NCBI GenBank assembly: GCA_937871935.1
Contig: CALMQI010000075.1
Location: 1-36,477, forward strand
From: an uncultured Burkholderiales bacterium
GTDB taxonomy: Bacteria; Pseudomonadota; Gammaproteobacteria; Burkholderiales; Burkholderiaceae_C
DNA: 36,477 nt
Direction of reading: 5' to 3'
The notes under the pieces are model-generated. The model had not been told where the DNA came from. It saw nothing but the letters and a program-made list of their open reading frames with translations, and ran no database searches. A program made the position numbers and the translations under genes. Below, in pieces: positions 18,308 through 27,214 of the stretch (its first letter is position 1; the number at the start of each line of letters is the position of its first letter).

Positions 18308-19450
18308 TCAGACCAGGTGCTTTTCAGCCTGCGTGAGCTTGAAGCGGATCAGCGGCAGATTGGCCAGCCGCCGGTCCATGACCAGCACCATGCCAAAGCG
18401 CCCGTTGCCAGCCTGCACCGCGCGCAGCATCTCGACGCGAGCGCCCTGCGTAACCATCAACTCCTCACTGGCCAGGCCAGGGTCGGTTGGACCGCAGAAC
18501 ATGCGGCGCGCCGCAGTGAGCCGCCGGGCACGCGCGGCGAGGTCGAAGCTCAGGGTGCCGCGACTGTCGTGGGCCATCAGGTCGCCGGTGGTCAGGTCGA
18601 CCACCCCGCTGGCGATCACACCCTCCGTGCGCACGATCGAGAAGAGCGCCTTGCTCAGGCTGGCGTCGTCCACCAGATGGCCCGGCGCGCTGGGCGAGAA
18701 GGTCGGCGCGTTGGCACAGGCCTCCCATGCCGAAAGCACGGTGTTCCAAACGGTCGAGGCACCGTTCAGCGTCTCCGCCAGGGCAGTCGCGCGGACCCGG
18801 CCCGGCCATTGCTGGCTGAGTACCCGGTGGCGCAACATGGCCGCGCCCGGCGGCAGCAAGAAGACGAGCCACGGGCAATGCCAATCGGGCTGCTGCGTCG
18901 CCTCCAGCAACGAGCGCAGCATGGCATCGACGGCATGCTCCTGCAGCGCGCCGACGATCACGGCAGTCATCTGCGAGCGTTCGGCCAGCGCATTGACGAT
19001 CTCATCGTGTTCATGGCCGGAAGCGCGTACGTCGGCGTGATAGATCTTCAGCGGTCCGCCGGTACGACGCGGCACCGCCGTGCGTTCCACCACCGCAAGC
19101 GTGCGCAGCGTGCCGCGTTCGCGCAGGTGGAGTTTCTCCACCGGTTGGCCGCTTGCATCGGACAGGGCTTTCACGACGGCCGGCGCCCACAGGCGCGACG
19201 GGTCGAGCAGCGTGATCATCGCTGGCGCCTGGCCGAGGTCGGCGCGTGACGTTGTGAAATGGTCGCGGATCGCGTGCGCCGGTGACCCTGACACGAACAC
19301 GTCGACGACATGAGGATCGGCCACGCGCGGCAGCGCCGCGGGCTTCTTCTCGTCGAGGATAGCGGTGGCGGCGAAGACGACCTCGGTCTCGCCGTAGGCG
19401 GGGGCATCCAACGGCTTCGGGCCGAGATCACCGAACAAGGTCTTGAGCAT
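18308..19450 (-). CDS. Uncharacterised protein with C-terminal roadblock-like domain, paralogue of 13173-14462
   Basis: A 380-residue protein of unknown function with no signal peptide or membrane segment. It aligns with the product of 13173-14462. [15 protein letters not shown] (51-65) matches [23 protein letters not shown] (134-141) and [16 protein letters not shown] match LRVYSTRV and the VVMIGDLPAHALDTAL region. A Trp-rich element [12 protein letters not shown] matches the other's WTYISDAWNRV. The ending [10 protein letters not shown] matches ANLTLVRMKL. The interdomain linker is much shorter here. The C-terminal ~115 residues look roadblock/LC7-like (inference). I chose the ATG at 19450 ([10 protein letters not shown]). 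It lies just upstream of nadA-nadC on the same strand and may be co-transcribed. Confidence 0.75.
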   Translation of the reverse strand: MLKTLFGDLGPKPLDAPAYGETEVVFAATAILDEKKPAALPRVADPHVVDVFVSGSPAHAIRDHFTTSRADLGQAPAMITLLDPSRLWAPAVVKALSDASGQPVEKLHLRERGTLRTLAVVERTAVPRRTGGPLKIYHADVRASGHEHDEIVNALAERSQMTAVIVGALQEHAVDAMLRSLLEATQQPDWHCPWLVFLLPPGAAMLRHRVLSQQWPGRVRATALAETLNGASTVWNTVLSAWEACANAPTFSPSAPGHLVDDASLSKALFSIVRTEGVIASGVVDLTTGDLMAHDSRGTLSFDLAARARRLTAARRMFCGPTDPGLASEELMVTQGARVEMLRAVQAGNGRFGMVLVMDRRLANLPLIRFKLTQAEKHLV

Positions 19451-19552
19451 GGGCGTGTGGCAGCGGCTGGAGTTCAACGCACTCTAGACAGCAGCAGGCG
19501 GTTCGGGCCGTTCGGGTGTAGGGGGATGTCAGGACCCGATGGCAGGGCCAAC

Positions 19553-19565
19553 ATTGCGTCACAAT
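19553..19565 (-). promoter_or_regulatory. Motif ATTGTGACGnAAT, second copy (approximate position)
   Basis: Minus-strand ATTGTGACGCAAT lies about 107 bases upstream of the gene ending at 18308. It matches the element upstream of the paralogous gene at 12 of 13 positions and in the same orientation. Confidence 0.3.
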
Positions 19566-19665
19566 TCTTTCGGGTGGCCAAGGCTGTAACGTCCGCCGTC
19601 GCTGCAGCCAGCAACCGCTCTTTCGTGCCAGGACCCCGTCGATCACAGGCCCAAACCAGCGCCCG

Positions 19666-20889
19666 ATGTCCAGCTTGATCCAGCCCATGCCCTGGCGGCA
19701 CGACGCCCCGACCATCGGCGCCGTGAGCCTGGCCCATGGCCTTTCGCACTTCTGCCAATTGCTGGTCCCGCCGCTGTTCCCCTGGATCGGCGCGGCGATG
19801 CACCTGTCGAACACACAGCTCGGCGCCTTGTTGACTGTCTTCTACGTCACGTCCTGGGCAGGACAGGCGATGGCGGGTTTCGTCGTCGACCGCTTCGGAG
19901 CACGGCTGGTGCTCTACCTTGGCCTGGGCATGCTCGCGGTGGCCAATCTGGGACTGGCATTGAGTCCCGGCTACGCGAGCCTGCTGCTGTTCATGCTCGT
20001 GGCCGGGCTCGGCAACTGCGTATTCCATCCGGTCGACTTCTCGATCCTGAATCAACGCATCAGCACGTCGCGCCTCGGCCAGGCCTATGCCGCACACGGC
20101 ATCTCGGGCAACCTGGGCTGGGCGCTGGCGCCGGTGTTCGTGGTCGGCGTGACGCATCTGACCGGCTCCTGGCGCTGGGCGCTGGCCGCGGCTGCCGGGG
20201 TTGTCGCCGTCGTGCTCGTGGGACTGATCGTGGCGCGCACCACACTCGACGTGCGTGCCGCACCTGCCACGCGCCAGACACAGACCGGAGAAGGCGCGTT
20301 CGATTTCATGCGCCTGCCGGCAGTATGGTTCTGCTTTGCCTTCTTCCTGGTCTTCGCCTTCGCGCTCGGTGGCATCCAGAGTTTTGCGCCGGCGGCGGCT
20401 GGCCAGCTGCATGCCATGCGGGCCGAGCAGGTTGCGGTTTGCCTGTCGACCTACATGGCGGCCTCTGCAGTCGGCATGGTGCTCGGCGGGCAACTGGTGC
20501 GTGACCCGCAGCGCAGTGCGCGTGTCGCGGGCTTTGGGTTCGGCGTGGCGGCGGTGATGGCCCTGCTGGTCGGACTCGGTTCATGGAGCGCCGCCGCCGT
20601 GCCGTTGCTCTTCGGTGCCATGGGCTTCAGTTCGGGCATGGCGGGTCCTTCGCGTGATCTGCTCGTGCGGCAGGCCACGCCGCCAGGCGCCACTGGCCGT
20701 GTGTATGGCGTCGTCTATTCGGGTCTCGACGTGGGCATGGCGTTCTCGGCGCTGGTCTTCGGTGCCTTGATGGACAGCCAGCAATACCGGCTGTTGTGGG
20801 TGGCAGTCGCGGCGGCGCTGGTGTTGCTGATCGCCAGTGCATTCAGCATGCGACGCAGTACTCGGCGCGCGGCGCCGGTTGCTGCCTGA
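19666..20889 (+). CDS. MFS transporter, fosmidomycin-resistance-like
   Basis: A 407-residue major facilitator with about 12 hydrophobic segments in the inner membrane. The first half contains the loop motif GFVVDRFGARLV (a form of the MFS DRxGRR signature). The segment FHPVDFSILNQRIS followed by GISGNLGWALAP recalls the Fsr/YfnC-like branch. A hydrophilic centre (residues ~190-210) splits the two six-helix bundles. The substrate is unknown. It converges on the leftward isomerase gene and has no matched partner here. The start at 19666 is supported by the N-terminal sequence only. Confidence 0.85.
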   Translation: MSSLIQPMPWRHDAPTIGAVSLAHGLSHFCQLLVPPLFPWIGAAMHLSNTQLGALLTVFYVTSWAGQAMAGFVVDRFGARLVLYLGLGMLAVANLGLALSPGYASLLLFMLVAGLGNCVFHPVDFSILNQRISTSRLGQAYAAHGISGNLGWALAPVFVVGVTHLTGSWRWALAAAAGVVAVVLVGLIVARTTLDVRAAPATRQTQTGEGAFDFMRLPAVWFCFAFFLVFAFALGGIQSFAPAAAGQLHAMRAEQVAVCLSTYMAASAVGMVLGGQLVRDPQRSARVAGFGFGVAAVMALLVGLGSWSAAAVPLLFGAMGFSSGMAGPSRDLLVRQATPPGATGRVYGVVYSGLDVGMAFSALVFGALMDSQQYRLLWVAVAAALVLLIASAFSMRRSTRRAAPVAA

Positions 20890-20903
20890 CCCAAGGCGCC
20901 AGC

Positions 20904-21827
20904 TCAGAGGCAGCGGCGATGCCTGTCGATGCAGGTGTCGAGCACCTCGCCGCCCGCGCGTTGCCACCAGTGGGCCGCGGAAAAGACCTCGACTTCGCTG
21001 TAGCCGGCATATCCCTGCGCCTCCACCCAGCCGCGAATCCGGCGCAGGTCGATCACGCCATCACCCATCATGCCGCGATCATTGAGCAGGTCGGTCGTCG
21101 GCACCAGCCAATCGCACACGTGGAAGGCGAGCAACCGCTCGCGACCCGCGCGCCGGATCTGCGCCTCGAGCTGCGGATCCCACCACACGTGGTAGACATC
21201 CACGGCCACGCCGAGCGCACCGCTGCGAGACGGATCGAGCGCATCGCAGACATCGAGCGACTGCGCCAGCGTGTTGATGCAGGCGCGGTCGGCCGCATAC
21301 ATGGGGTGCAGCGGCTCGATCGCCAGCGGCATGCCACGAGAGCGCGCATCGTCGAGCAGCGCGGCGATGCCTTCACTGACCTGCTCACGCGCCGCCGCGA
21401 TATCGCGGTGCGCGGTGCGGCCTTCCAGCGCGCCCGGCAGCCCTCCGACCACGAGCACCAGGCACCCGGCACCGAGCGTGCAGGCTTCGTCGAGCGCGCG
21501 GCGGTTGTCGTCGCGCGCGGTTTGCCGGCCGGCGCCATCGCTGTAAGTGAACATGCCGCCCCGACAGTAGCCCGACAGTTCGAGACCGAGCGCCCGCAGT
21601 TGCCGTGCCGTGGCATCCAGGCCGGCAGCCGCGACTTGATCGCGCCAGGGCGACACGGCTCGGATGCCGCGTGCAGCGCACGCGTCTAGGATCTGCGGCA
21701 GCGGCCAGTCGACGCCAAGCTGGCGCCGAACCGTGGCGGTGTTGATCGACAGCCAGCGATGGTCGGTGCTGAAGTCGCGCATGTCGTCTCGCACCAATGC
21801 GTCTCCAACGCGTGCCAGTGCCGTCAC
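20904..21827 (-). CDS. Sugar phosphate isomerase/epimerase-like TIM-barrel protein
   Basis: A 307-residue xylose-isomerase-like TIM barrel (AP endonuclease 2 superfamily), the fold of IolE, Hyi and many sugar epimerases. Candidate metal ligands are the Glu in LAIEPLHPMY, Asp/His in VAVDVYHVWWD, His in AFHVCDW and Glu in YSEVEVFS. It is the last gene of the leftward operon. Its GTG start (21827) overlaps the DUF993 gene stop by four bases; an ATG at 21782 (MRDFSTDHRW) is an alternative. A role on a keto-sugar or inositol-like intermediate is plausible given the Gfo/Idh enzyme two genes upstream, but the substrate is not known. Confidence 0.88.
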   Translation of the reverse strand: MTALARVGDALVRDDMRDFSTDHRWLSINTATVRRQLGVDWPLPQILDACAARGIRAVSPWRDQVAAAGLDATARQLRALGLELSGYCRGGMFTYSDGAGRQTARDDNRRALDEACTLGAGCLVLVVGGLPGALEGRTAHRDIAAAREQVSEGIAALLDDARSRGMPLAIEPLHPMYAADRACINTLAQSLDVCDALDPSRSGALGVAVDVYHVWWDPQLEAQIRRAGRERLLAFHVCDWLVPTTDLLNDRGMMGDGVIDLRRIRGWVEAQGYAGYSEVEVFSAAHWWQRAGGEVLDTCIDRHRRCL

Positions 21828-23005
21828 CGAATGCCGTGCAGCGCGAGCAGCGTCTTCATGCGAACGATCGCCAGCTCGGGCTGCTCGATCAACCCGGCTG
21901 CATCGGCCAGGCGCAACAGCTCGGCCAGGTGCGGCAGCGATCGCGTGCTCTGCTGGCCGCCCACCATCACGAAATGGTCCTGGTGCCCGTTCAGCCAGGC
22001 CATGAAGACGACGCCGGTCTTGTAGAAGCGCGTCGGCACACGGAAGATATGGCGCGACAGCGGCACCGTCGGCTCGAGGATCGCGTGGAAGCGTGCGTGG
22101 TCGCCCGCGGCCAGAGCAGCCAGCGCCGCGCTGGCCGCCGGCGCGATAGCGTCGAAGATGCCGAGCAGCGCGTCGCTGTGCTGCTGTGTCGGCGCGGCGC
22201 CGACGCCGTCGCCGGCGATCAGGTCGGCATAGTTGAAGTCGTCGCCGGTGTACATGCGCACGCCCGGCGGCAGGCGGCGGCGCATCGTGATCTCGTGGGC
22301 CTTGTCGAGCAGCGAGATCTTGATGCCGCCGACCTTGCTCGCATGCGCCGCGATGACGCCGAGTGCGGTATCCATCGCGCGCGGCACCTCGCGGCTGCCC
22401 CAGTAGCCGGCGAGCGCCGGGTCGAACATGTCACCGAGCCAATGCAGGATGACTGGCTCGCGCGCTTGGCTCAATACGCGGTCGTAGACGCGTTCGTAGT
22501 CGCCGGGTCCGCGTGCCAGGCGGGCCAACGCGCGGCTCGCCATCACGATCAGCCGTCCGTCGAGCGCCTCGATGGCCGCCATCTGCTCCTCGTAGGCGCG
22601 GATCACGTCGTCGATGGATGTCGCATCCTCCGGCGCCAGCTGGTCGGTGCCACAGCCACTGGCCACGAGCGCGCCTGGCGCGTCGCGCGATGCGTCGATC
22701 GAGCGGCGGATCAGCTCCAGCGAGGTCGGCCAGTCGAGGCCCATGCCGCGCTGCGCGGTGTCCATCGCCTCGGCGACGCCCAGACCCAGGCCCCACAGAC
22801 GCTGACGATAGGCAATGGTGGCGTCCCAGTCGATCGCGCATTGCAGCCATGGGTCGATCGCGGCCCGCGCATCGGCCACCACATGGGCCGCCGAGTAGGC
22901 GATGCGGTTAAAGCGCGTGCCCGCCACCGGCGGAGCGAAGCTCGCCGGTCCGCGCAATGTGTAGGGCGCGAGGCGGCCATCCGAGGTGGGCAACGTGATC
23001 TGCAT
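21824..23005 (-). CDS. DUF993 family protein (dihydrodipicolinate synthase-like aldolase fold)
   Basis: A 393-residue protein of the DUF993 family, predicted to share the DHDPS/N-acetylneuraminate lyase TIM barrel. A lysine in VGGIKISLL (K229) sits where the Schiff-base lysine of that superfamily lies. The usual YYxxP tyrosine region is replaced by PVILHWLGDMF, with a histidine. The reaction is not established; a retro-aldol cleavage or decarboxylation of a keto acid is an inference. It lies seven bases after the Gfo/Idh gene and overlaps the isomerase gene, so the three act in one transcript. A second, more standard DHDPS-like protein is encoded at 29249-30310. Confidence 0.85.
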   Translation of the reverse strand: MQITLPTSDGRLAPYTLRGPASFAPPVAGTRFNRIAYSAAHVVADARAAIDPWLQCAIDWDATIAYRQRLWGLGLGVAEAMDTAQRGMGLDWPTSLELIRRSIDASRDAPGALVASGCGTDQLAPEDATSIDDVIRAYEEQMAAIEALDGRLIVMASRALARLARGPGDYERVYDRVLSQAREPVILHWLGDMFDPALAGYWGSREVPRAMDTALGVIAAHASKVGGIKISLLDKAHEITMRRRLPPGVRMYTGDDFNYADLIAGDGVGAAPTQQHSDALLGIFDAIAPAASAALAALAAGDHARFHAILEPTVPLSRHIFRVPTRFYKTGVVFMAWLNGHQDHFVMVGGQQSTRSLPHLAELLRLADAAGLIEQPELAIVRMKTLLALHGIR

Positions 23006-23012
23006 CGCAGCC

Positions 23013-24176
23013 TCAGATCTGCAGCGTCGGCACGTCGATCCAGCGCCGTTCCTGCCAGGAGCGCAGCGCGGCCTCGACCAGCTGCACCCCCTTGGCGCCT
23101 TCGGGCAAGGTCCAGCGATAGGGTGCGTCTTCCACCACGTGGCGGATAAACGCCTCCCACTGGATCTTGAAGCCGTTGTCGTAGGGCTGTGCGTCCGGAA
23201 TGTCCTGCCACTGCTCGAAGAAATTCACCGTCTGCCTGACGTCGGGGTTCCACACCGGACGCGGCGTGGCCACGCGTGACTGGGCGCGACAATCCTGCAG
23301 GCCAGCCACCGCCGAGCCGTGCGTGCCATCGACATGAAAGGTGACCAGGTCGTCGCGCCGCACGCGCGTGGCCCAGGAGCTGTTGACCTGCGCGATCACC
23401 GGCTCGCCCTGGTGGCCCTTGAGCTGGAAGGTGGCATACGCCGCGTCATCCGCGGTCGCGGCATATGGCTTGCCAGACTCGTCCCAGCGTTGCGGGATGT
23501 GCGTGGCGCCCAGGCAGGATACCGACTGCACCTCGCCGAACAGGTTGTCGAGCACATAGCGCCAGTGGCACACCATGTCGAGGATGATGCCGCCGCCGTC
23601 CTGCGCCCGATAGTTCCAGCTCGGCCGCTGGATCGGCTGCAGGTCGCCCTCGAAGACCCAGTAGCCGAACTCGATGCGCACGCTGAGCAGTCGGCCGAAG
23701 AAGCCGGCTCGGCGCAGCATGTCGAGCTTGCGCAGCCCCGGCAGGAACAGCTTGTCCTGCACGGCGCCGTGTTTCAGGCCGGACGCCTGCGCGAGACGAC
23801 AGACCTCGACCGCCTCGTTCAAGTTGGTCGCGATCGGCTTCTCGCAGTACACGTGCTTGCCCGCACGCAGCGCCTGCGCCAGCAACGTCGGCCGCATCTG
23901 CGTGGTGCCGGCATCGAAGAACACCGTGTCCTGTCGATCGGCCAGTGCGGCGTCGAGGTTGGTGCCGAAGCGCGTGATGCCGTGGGCGCGCGCGAGCGCC
24001 TCAATCTTCTCGGCGTTGCGGCCGATCAGTACCGGGTCCGGCATCACCTTGTCGCCGTTGGCGAGCGGCACGCCACCTTGCTGGCGGATCGCGACGATCG
24101 AGCGGATCAGGTGCTGGTTCATGCCCATGCGGCCGGTCACACCGTTCATCACGATGCCGAGGCGTTGCGTACTCAT
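23013..24176 (-). CDS. Gfo/Idh/MocA family NAD(P)-dependent oxidoreductase
   Basis: A 387-residue dehydrogenase. The N-terminal Rossmann motif is GVTGRMG at 12-18, the family EKPIA motif is at 112-116, and the GGGIILDMVCHW segment carries the conserved Asp and His of the active site. Members oxidise or reduce a hydroxyl of a sugar or cyclitol, often at C3. The motif GRMG is slightly unusual for a family that more often has GxGxxG/A. It stands between the dioxygenase-like gene (22-base gap) and the DUF993 gene (7-base gap). Together with the downstream isomerase it suggests oxidation of a sugar-like compound followed by isomerisation or cleavage. Confidence 0.92.
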   Translation of the reverse strand: MSTQRLGIVMNGVTGRMGMNQHLIRSIVAIRQQGGVPLANGDKVMPDPVLIGRNAEKIEALARAHGITRFGTNLDAALADRQDTVFFDAGTTQMRPTLLAQALRAGKHVYCEKPIATNLNEAVEVCRLAQASGLKHGAVQDKLFLPGLRKLDMLRRAGFFGRLLSVRIEFGYWVFEGDLQPIQRPSWNYRAQDGGGIILDMVCHWRYVLDNLFGEVQSVSCLGATHIPQRWDESGKPYAATADDAAYATFQLKGHQGEPVIAQVNSSWATRVRRDDLVTFHVDGTHGSAVAGLQDCRAQSRVATPRPVWNPDVRQTVNFFEQWQDIPDAQPYDNGFKIQWEAFIRHVVEDAPYRWTLPEGAKGVQLVEAALRSWQERRWIDVPTLQI

Positions 24177-24198
24177 GCGCAGTTTGTCCTTCCGAGTG

Positions 24199-24942
24199 TC
24201 AACTGATCCGCTGCTTCAGCGCGGCGTCGTAGGGCAGGGCGGGATGGTCGAAGCGCGTGTGCGCATTCACGTAGTGCAGCGCACAGGCACGGCGCCAACG
24301 CGTCGAGTGGTTCGGTCCCGATTGATGGAAGACGTTGCCGTGGTGAAACGACACGCCGCCGCTCATCACCGGCGCCGGTGACATGGGTTGTTTGTCGAGC
24401 ACGCTGGCTGGCAACTGCAGGTTGAACGGTTCGCCCGGCGGCGCGACGTGCGCATACACCGGACCACGGTGGGAGCCGTCGCCGAAGTACAGGCAGCCGT
24501 TCTCGAGCGTCGCGTCGTCGAGTGCGATCCACGCCGTGACCACGCCCTCGGGATCGTTAGGGCCGAAGTAGAAATTGTCCTGATGCGCCGGTTTCGGGCC
24601 GCCGCCTTCCGGCGCCTTGAAGAAGATCTGGCTGAAGCAGACCGACACGCCGGGGCCGATCAACGACTCCACCATTGCCACCAGCATCGGCATCCGCGCG
24701 AGAGCGCGCACGCTGTCGCGGTGATGGTGCGGGTTGTCGAGCTTGCGCAGCACGTCGCGTGCCTTCACGCCGCCGTCGACGTACCAGGCGCGCTGGTCGG
24801 GCGGCAGCTCCGCCAGGAACTCGGTGCCCCACGCCTCGATATCGTGCACCACCGCATCAGTGGTGGCGGCTTCGAACACGCCAGGCACCGTGACGTGGCC
24901 GACATGCCGGTAGTAGGCGAGGTCGTACGGGCTCAAGGTCAT
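24199..24942 (-). CDS. Phytanoyl-CoA dioxygenase family protein
   Basis: A 247-residue Fe(II)/2-oxoglutarate oxygenase-like protein. The metal triad is H120 and D122 (PAHQDNFYF) and H206 (HGNVFHQSGPN); R216 or a nearby arginine may bind 2-oxoglutarate. These enzymes hydroxylate or demethylate small molecules. I chose the ATG at 24942 (MTLSPYDLAYY), which lies about 55 bases downstream of the predicted transcription start; longer in-frame starts fall in or before the promoter. It is the first gene of the leftward four-gene operon. Confidence 0.9.
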   Translation of the reverse strand: MTLSPYDLAYYRHVGHVTVPGVFEAATTDAVVHDIEAWGTEFLAELPPDQRAWYVDGGVKARDVLRKLDNPHHHRDSVRALARMPMLVAMVESLIGPGVSVCFSQIFFKAPEGGGPKPAHQDNFYFGPNDPEGVVTAWIALDDATLENGCLYFGDGSHRGPVYAHVAPPGEPFNLQLPASVLDKQPMSPAPVMSGGVSFHHGNVFHQSGPNHSTRWRRACALHYVNAHTRFDHPALPYDAALKQRIS

Positions 24943-24986
24943 CTTGTGCTCGGGATGCCGCGGTGTGCACGACGCAGCTGCGTTTA

Positions 24987-25032
24987 TCTCCGGTTGGTGA
25001 ATTACTGTACGGCGCCGGGTCACCACCGTCAA
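24987..25032 (-). promoter_or_regulatory. Promoter and operator of the leftward catabolic operon
   Basis: On the minus strand, TTGACG (25032-25027) is followed after exactly 17 bases by TACAGT (25009-25004). Then comes TCACCA-AC-CGGAGA (25000-24987), an imperfect version of the palindrome TCACCA-N2-TGGTGA. The same -35, spacing and operator position recur at two other promoters in the window. The operator covers the expected transcription start, which suggests repression. Confidence 0.7.
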
Positions 25033-25071
25033 GGCACGGTACCTGTCATGCTCAGCATTGCGCGCCCCGCC

Positions 25072-25121
25072 TTGACGGTCTCCGAGGCAGGTCCTAGCAT
25101 CGCTTCATCACCATCTGGTGA
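25072..25121 (+). promoter_or_regulatory. Promoter and palindromic operator of the rightward MetE-like operon
   Basis: TTGACG (25072-25077), 17 bases, TAGCAT (25095-25100), then the perfect 14-bp palindrome TCACCA-TC-TGGTGA (25108-25121) over the predicted +1. It lies about 20 bases before the MetE-like start codon. A repressor bound here would block transcription initiation. Confidence 0.8.
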
Positions 25122-25141
25122 ACGAACGGAGCCCCCGCAGC

Positions 25142-26146
25142 ATGCCTAGAATCCTGACCACCGTCGTCGGCTCCTATCCGATCCCCGACTGGCTCGTCGC
25201 GAATCCGTCGGAGCAGGCCTTGCTGGACGCCACGCGTGTGGTGATCAGCACGCAGGAGCAGGCCGGCGTCGACGTGGTCTGCGATGGCGAGCTCTACCGC
25301 TTCGACATCAATCATCCCGAGACCAACGGCATGATCGAGTACTTCGTGCGGCCGATGGACGGCATCACGCAGCGCTTCTCGTTCGACGACCTGATCGCCT
25401 ACCGATCGAGCAGCGGCATGAAGTTCCGCATCCGGCCGCCCGGCACGGTGATCGGCCCGATCGGCCACGGCGGCCTTGATCTGCCGCTGGCCTGCGCTCG
25501 GGCCAGTGCGCTGGCGACGCACACCTTCAAGTTCACGGTGACCGGGCCGCACATGCTGGCCAAGACGTTGATCAACAAGCACTACCGCGATACGCCGGAA
25601 CTGGCCCATGCGATCGCCGACGCGCTGGCGGCGCAGGTACGCCACCTCGACGCCGACATCGTGCAAATCGATGAAGCCAACCTGCCGGGCCATGCGGACG
25701 AATGGCGCTGGGCCGCGTCGGCGATGAACCGTGTGCTCGACGCGGTGAAGGGCAAGGCGGCGGTGCACCTGTGCTTCGGCAACTACGGCGGCCAGACGAT
25801 CCAGAAGGGCAGCTGGGACCAACTGATCAACTACCTGAATGAACTGCATGCCGACCACGTGGTGCTCGAGTGCGCACATCGGCCGGCCGAGGAACTGCAG
25901 GCCTTCAAGGGCCTGAATCCCGCGATCGGCTTCGGCCTCGGTGTGGTCGACATCAAGGCCACCGACATCGAAAGTGCCGACGCGGTGGCGCGCGCGATCG
26001 AGCGCGCCGAGAAGGTGCTCGGCGCCGGTCGCGTGCGCTACATCCACCCGGACTGCGGCTTCTGGATGCTCAAGCGCTCGATCGCCGATGCGAAGATGCG
26101 CGCGCTGAGCCTCGGGCGGGACCGCTTCGAGGGCCTGACGCACTGA
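25142..26146 (+). CDS. MetE-core-like zinc methyltransferase (methionine synthase II, catalytic-domain type)
   Basis: A 334-residue protein equivalent to the C-terminal catalytic half of cobalamin-independent methionine synthase. The zinc ligands are all in place: H209 and C211 (VHLCFGNYGG), E243 (VVLECAHRP) and C305 (IHPDCGFWML). The N-terminal VVGSYP motif is also typical. True MetE is about 750 residues; single-domain forms use other methyl donors or other thiol acceptors. In this locus it might remove a methyl group from the catabolic substrate, which is inference. The ATG at 25142 is preferred; the frame's GTG at 25118 lies inside the operator. It is 20 bases from the next gene. Confidence 0.88.
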   Translation: MPRILTTVVGSYPIPDWLVANPSEQALLDATRVVISTQEQAGVDVVCDGELYRFDINHPETNGMIEYFVRPMDGITQRFSFDDLIAYRSSSGMKFRIRPPGTVIGPIGHGGLDLPLACARASALATHTFKFTVTGPHMLAKTLINKHYRDTPELAHAIADALAAQVRHLDADIVQIDEANLPGHADEWRWAASAMNRVLDAVKGKAAVHLCFGNYGGQTIQKGSWDQLINYLNELHADHVVLECAHRPAEELQAFKGLNPAIGFGLGVVDIKATDIESADAVARAIERAEKVLGAGRVRYIHPDCGFWMLKRSIADAKMRALSLGRDRFEGLTH

Positions 26147-26166
26147 CGTCGAAAGGTTCGACCGCC

Positions 26167-27207
26167 ATGTCCGCGCTGCCCACCCGCTTCGCCTCCGTCG
26201 AAGCGCTAGAGGACTTCATGACCGAGCCGACGCCGGCTCTCGTGGCCGACCTCGCGCGTGTGGACGGCGATATCCTGGTGCTCGGTGTCGGCGGCAAGAT
26301 GGGGCCGACGCTGGCGCGTCTGGCCAAGCGGGGAGCGCCGGGCAAACGCGTCATCGGTGTGGCCCGGTTCTCCGACCCTGCGGTGAAGGCCGCGCTCGAG
26401 CGCCACGGCGTCGAGTGCATCGGCTGTGACCTGCTCGACCGAGCGGCCCTGCAACGCCTGCCCAACGCCCGTGACGGCGTGCGCAACCTGGTGTTCATGG
26501 CCGGCCACAAGTTCGGCGCCGCAGGCAATGCGTCGCTGACCTGGATGATGAACGTCGGCGTGCCGGCGATGGTGGCCGAGGCCTTCAGCGAACTGCGCAC
26601 CGTGGTCTTCTCCACCGCGTGTGTCTACCCTTATGTGCCGGTGAACGGTGCGGGCGCCGACGAACAGGTGCCGAGCACGCCGCCCGCGGGTGACTATGCC
26701 AATTCGTGCGTCGGCCGTGAGCGCATGTTCGAGTACGTATCGCGGCAGCACGGCACGCCGGGTCGGCTGGTGCGCCTGTCGTATGCGATCGACATGCGCT
26801 ACGGCGTGCTCTACGACGTGGCGAGCACCGTGTTCGCCAGTCAGCCGCTCGACCTGACGATGGGTTATGCCGACGTCATCTGGCAAGGCGACGCCAACGA
26901 GCAGTCGCTGCGGATGCTCGCGCATTGCACGACCCCGACCTCGCCGATCAACGTGACGGGGCCACGCCACACCTCGGTGCGCTGGCTCGCCGCCGAGTTC
27001 GGCCGACGCTTCGGCCGCCAGCCGGTGTTCAAGGGCCAGGAGGCGCCGACGGCCTGGCTGCTCGACACCTCGCAGGCGCAGGCCTTGTTCGGCGTGCCGC
27101 GCGTGCCGATCGAGACGATGATCGACTGGGTGGCCGACTGGGTGCAGCAAGGCGGTCCGAGTCTGGGCAAGCCGACGCACTTCTCGACGCGTGATGGCAA
27201 GTACTGA
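26167..27207 (+). CDS. NAD(P)-dependent epimerase/dehydratase-like protein
   Basis: A 346-residue extended-SDR-like protein. The nucleotide-binding strand-loop reads LVLGVGGKMGPTLARLA (residues 38-54). The serine region is FSTACVYPY (S149), and the tyrosine of the usual YxxxK motif is Y177. However, the fifth residue is cysteine (YANSC, C181), so the catalytic lysine is missing. The protein may bind NAD(P) and a sugar-like ligand without standard SDR chemistry, or use another residue. Shine-Dalgarno GAAAGG lies 9 bases before the ATG. It is between the MetE-like and GNAT genes in one operon. Confidence 0.85.
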   Translation: MSALPTRFASVEALEDFMTEPTPALVADLARVDGDILVLGVGGKMGPTLARLAKRGAPGKRVIGVARFSDPAVKAALERHGVECIGCDLLDRAALQRLPNARDGVRNLVFMAGHKFGAAGNASLTWMMNVGVPAMVAEAFSELRTVVFSTACVYPYVPVNGAGADEQVPSTPPAGDYANSCVGRERMFEYVSRQHGTPGRLVRLSYAIDMRYGVLYDVASTVFASQPLDLTMGYADVIWQGDANEQSLRMLAHCTTPTSPINVTGPRHTSVRWLAAEFGRRFGRQPVFKGQEAPTAWLLDTSQAQALFGVPRVPIETMIDWVADWVQQGGPSLGKPTHFSTRDGKY

Positions 27208-27214
27208 GGGCACG

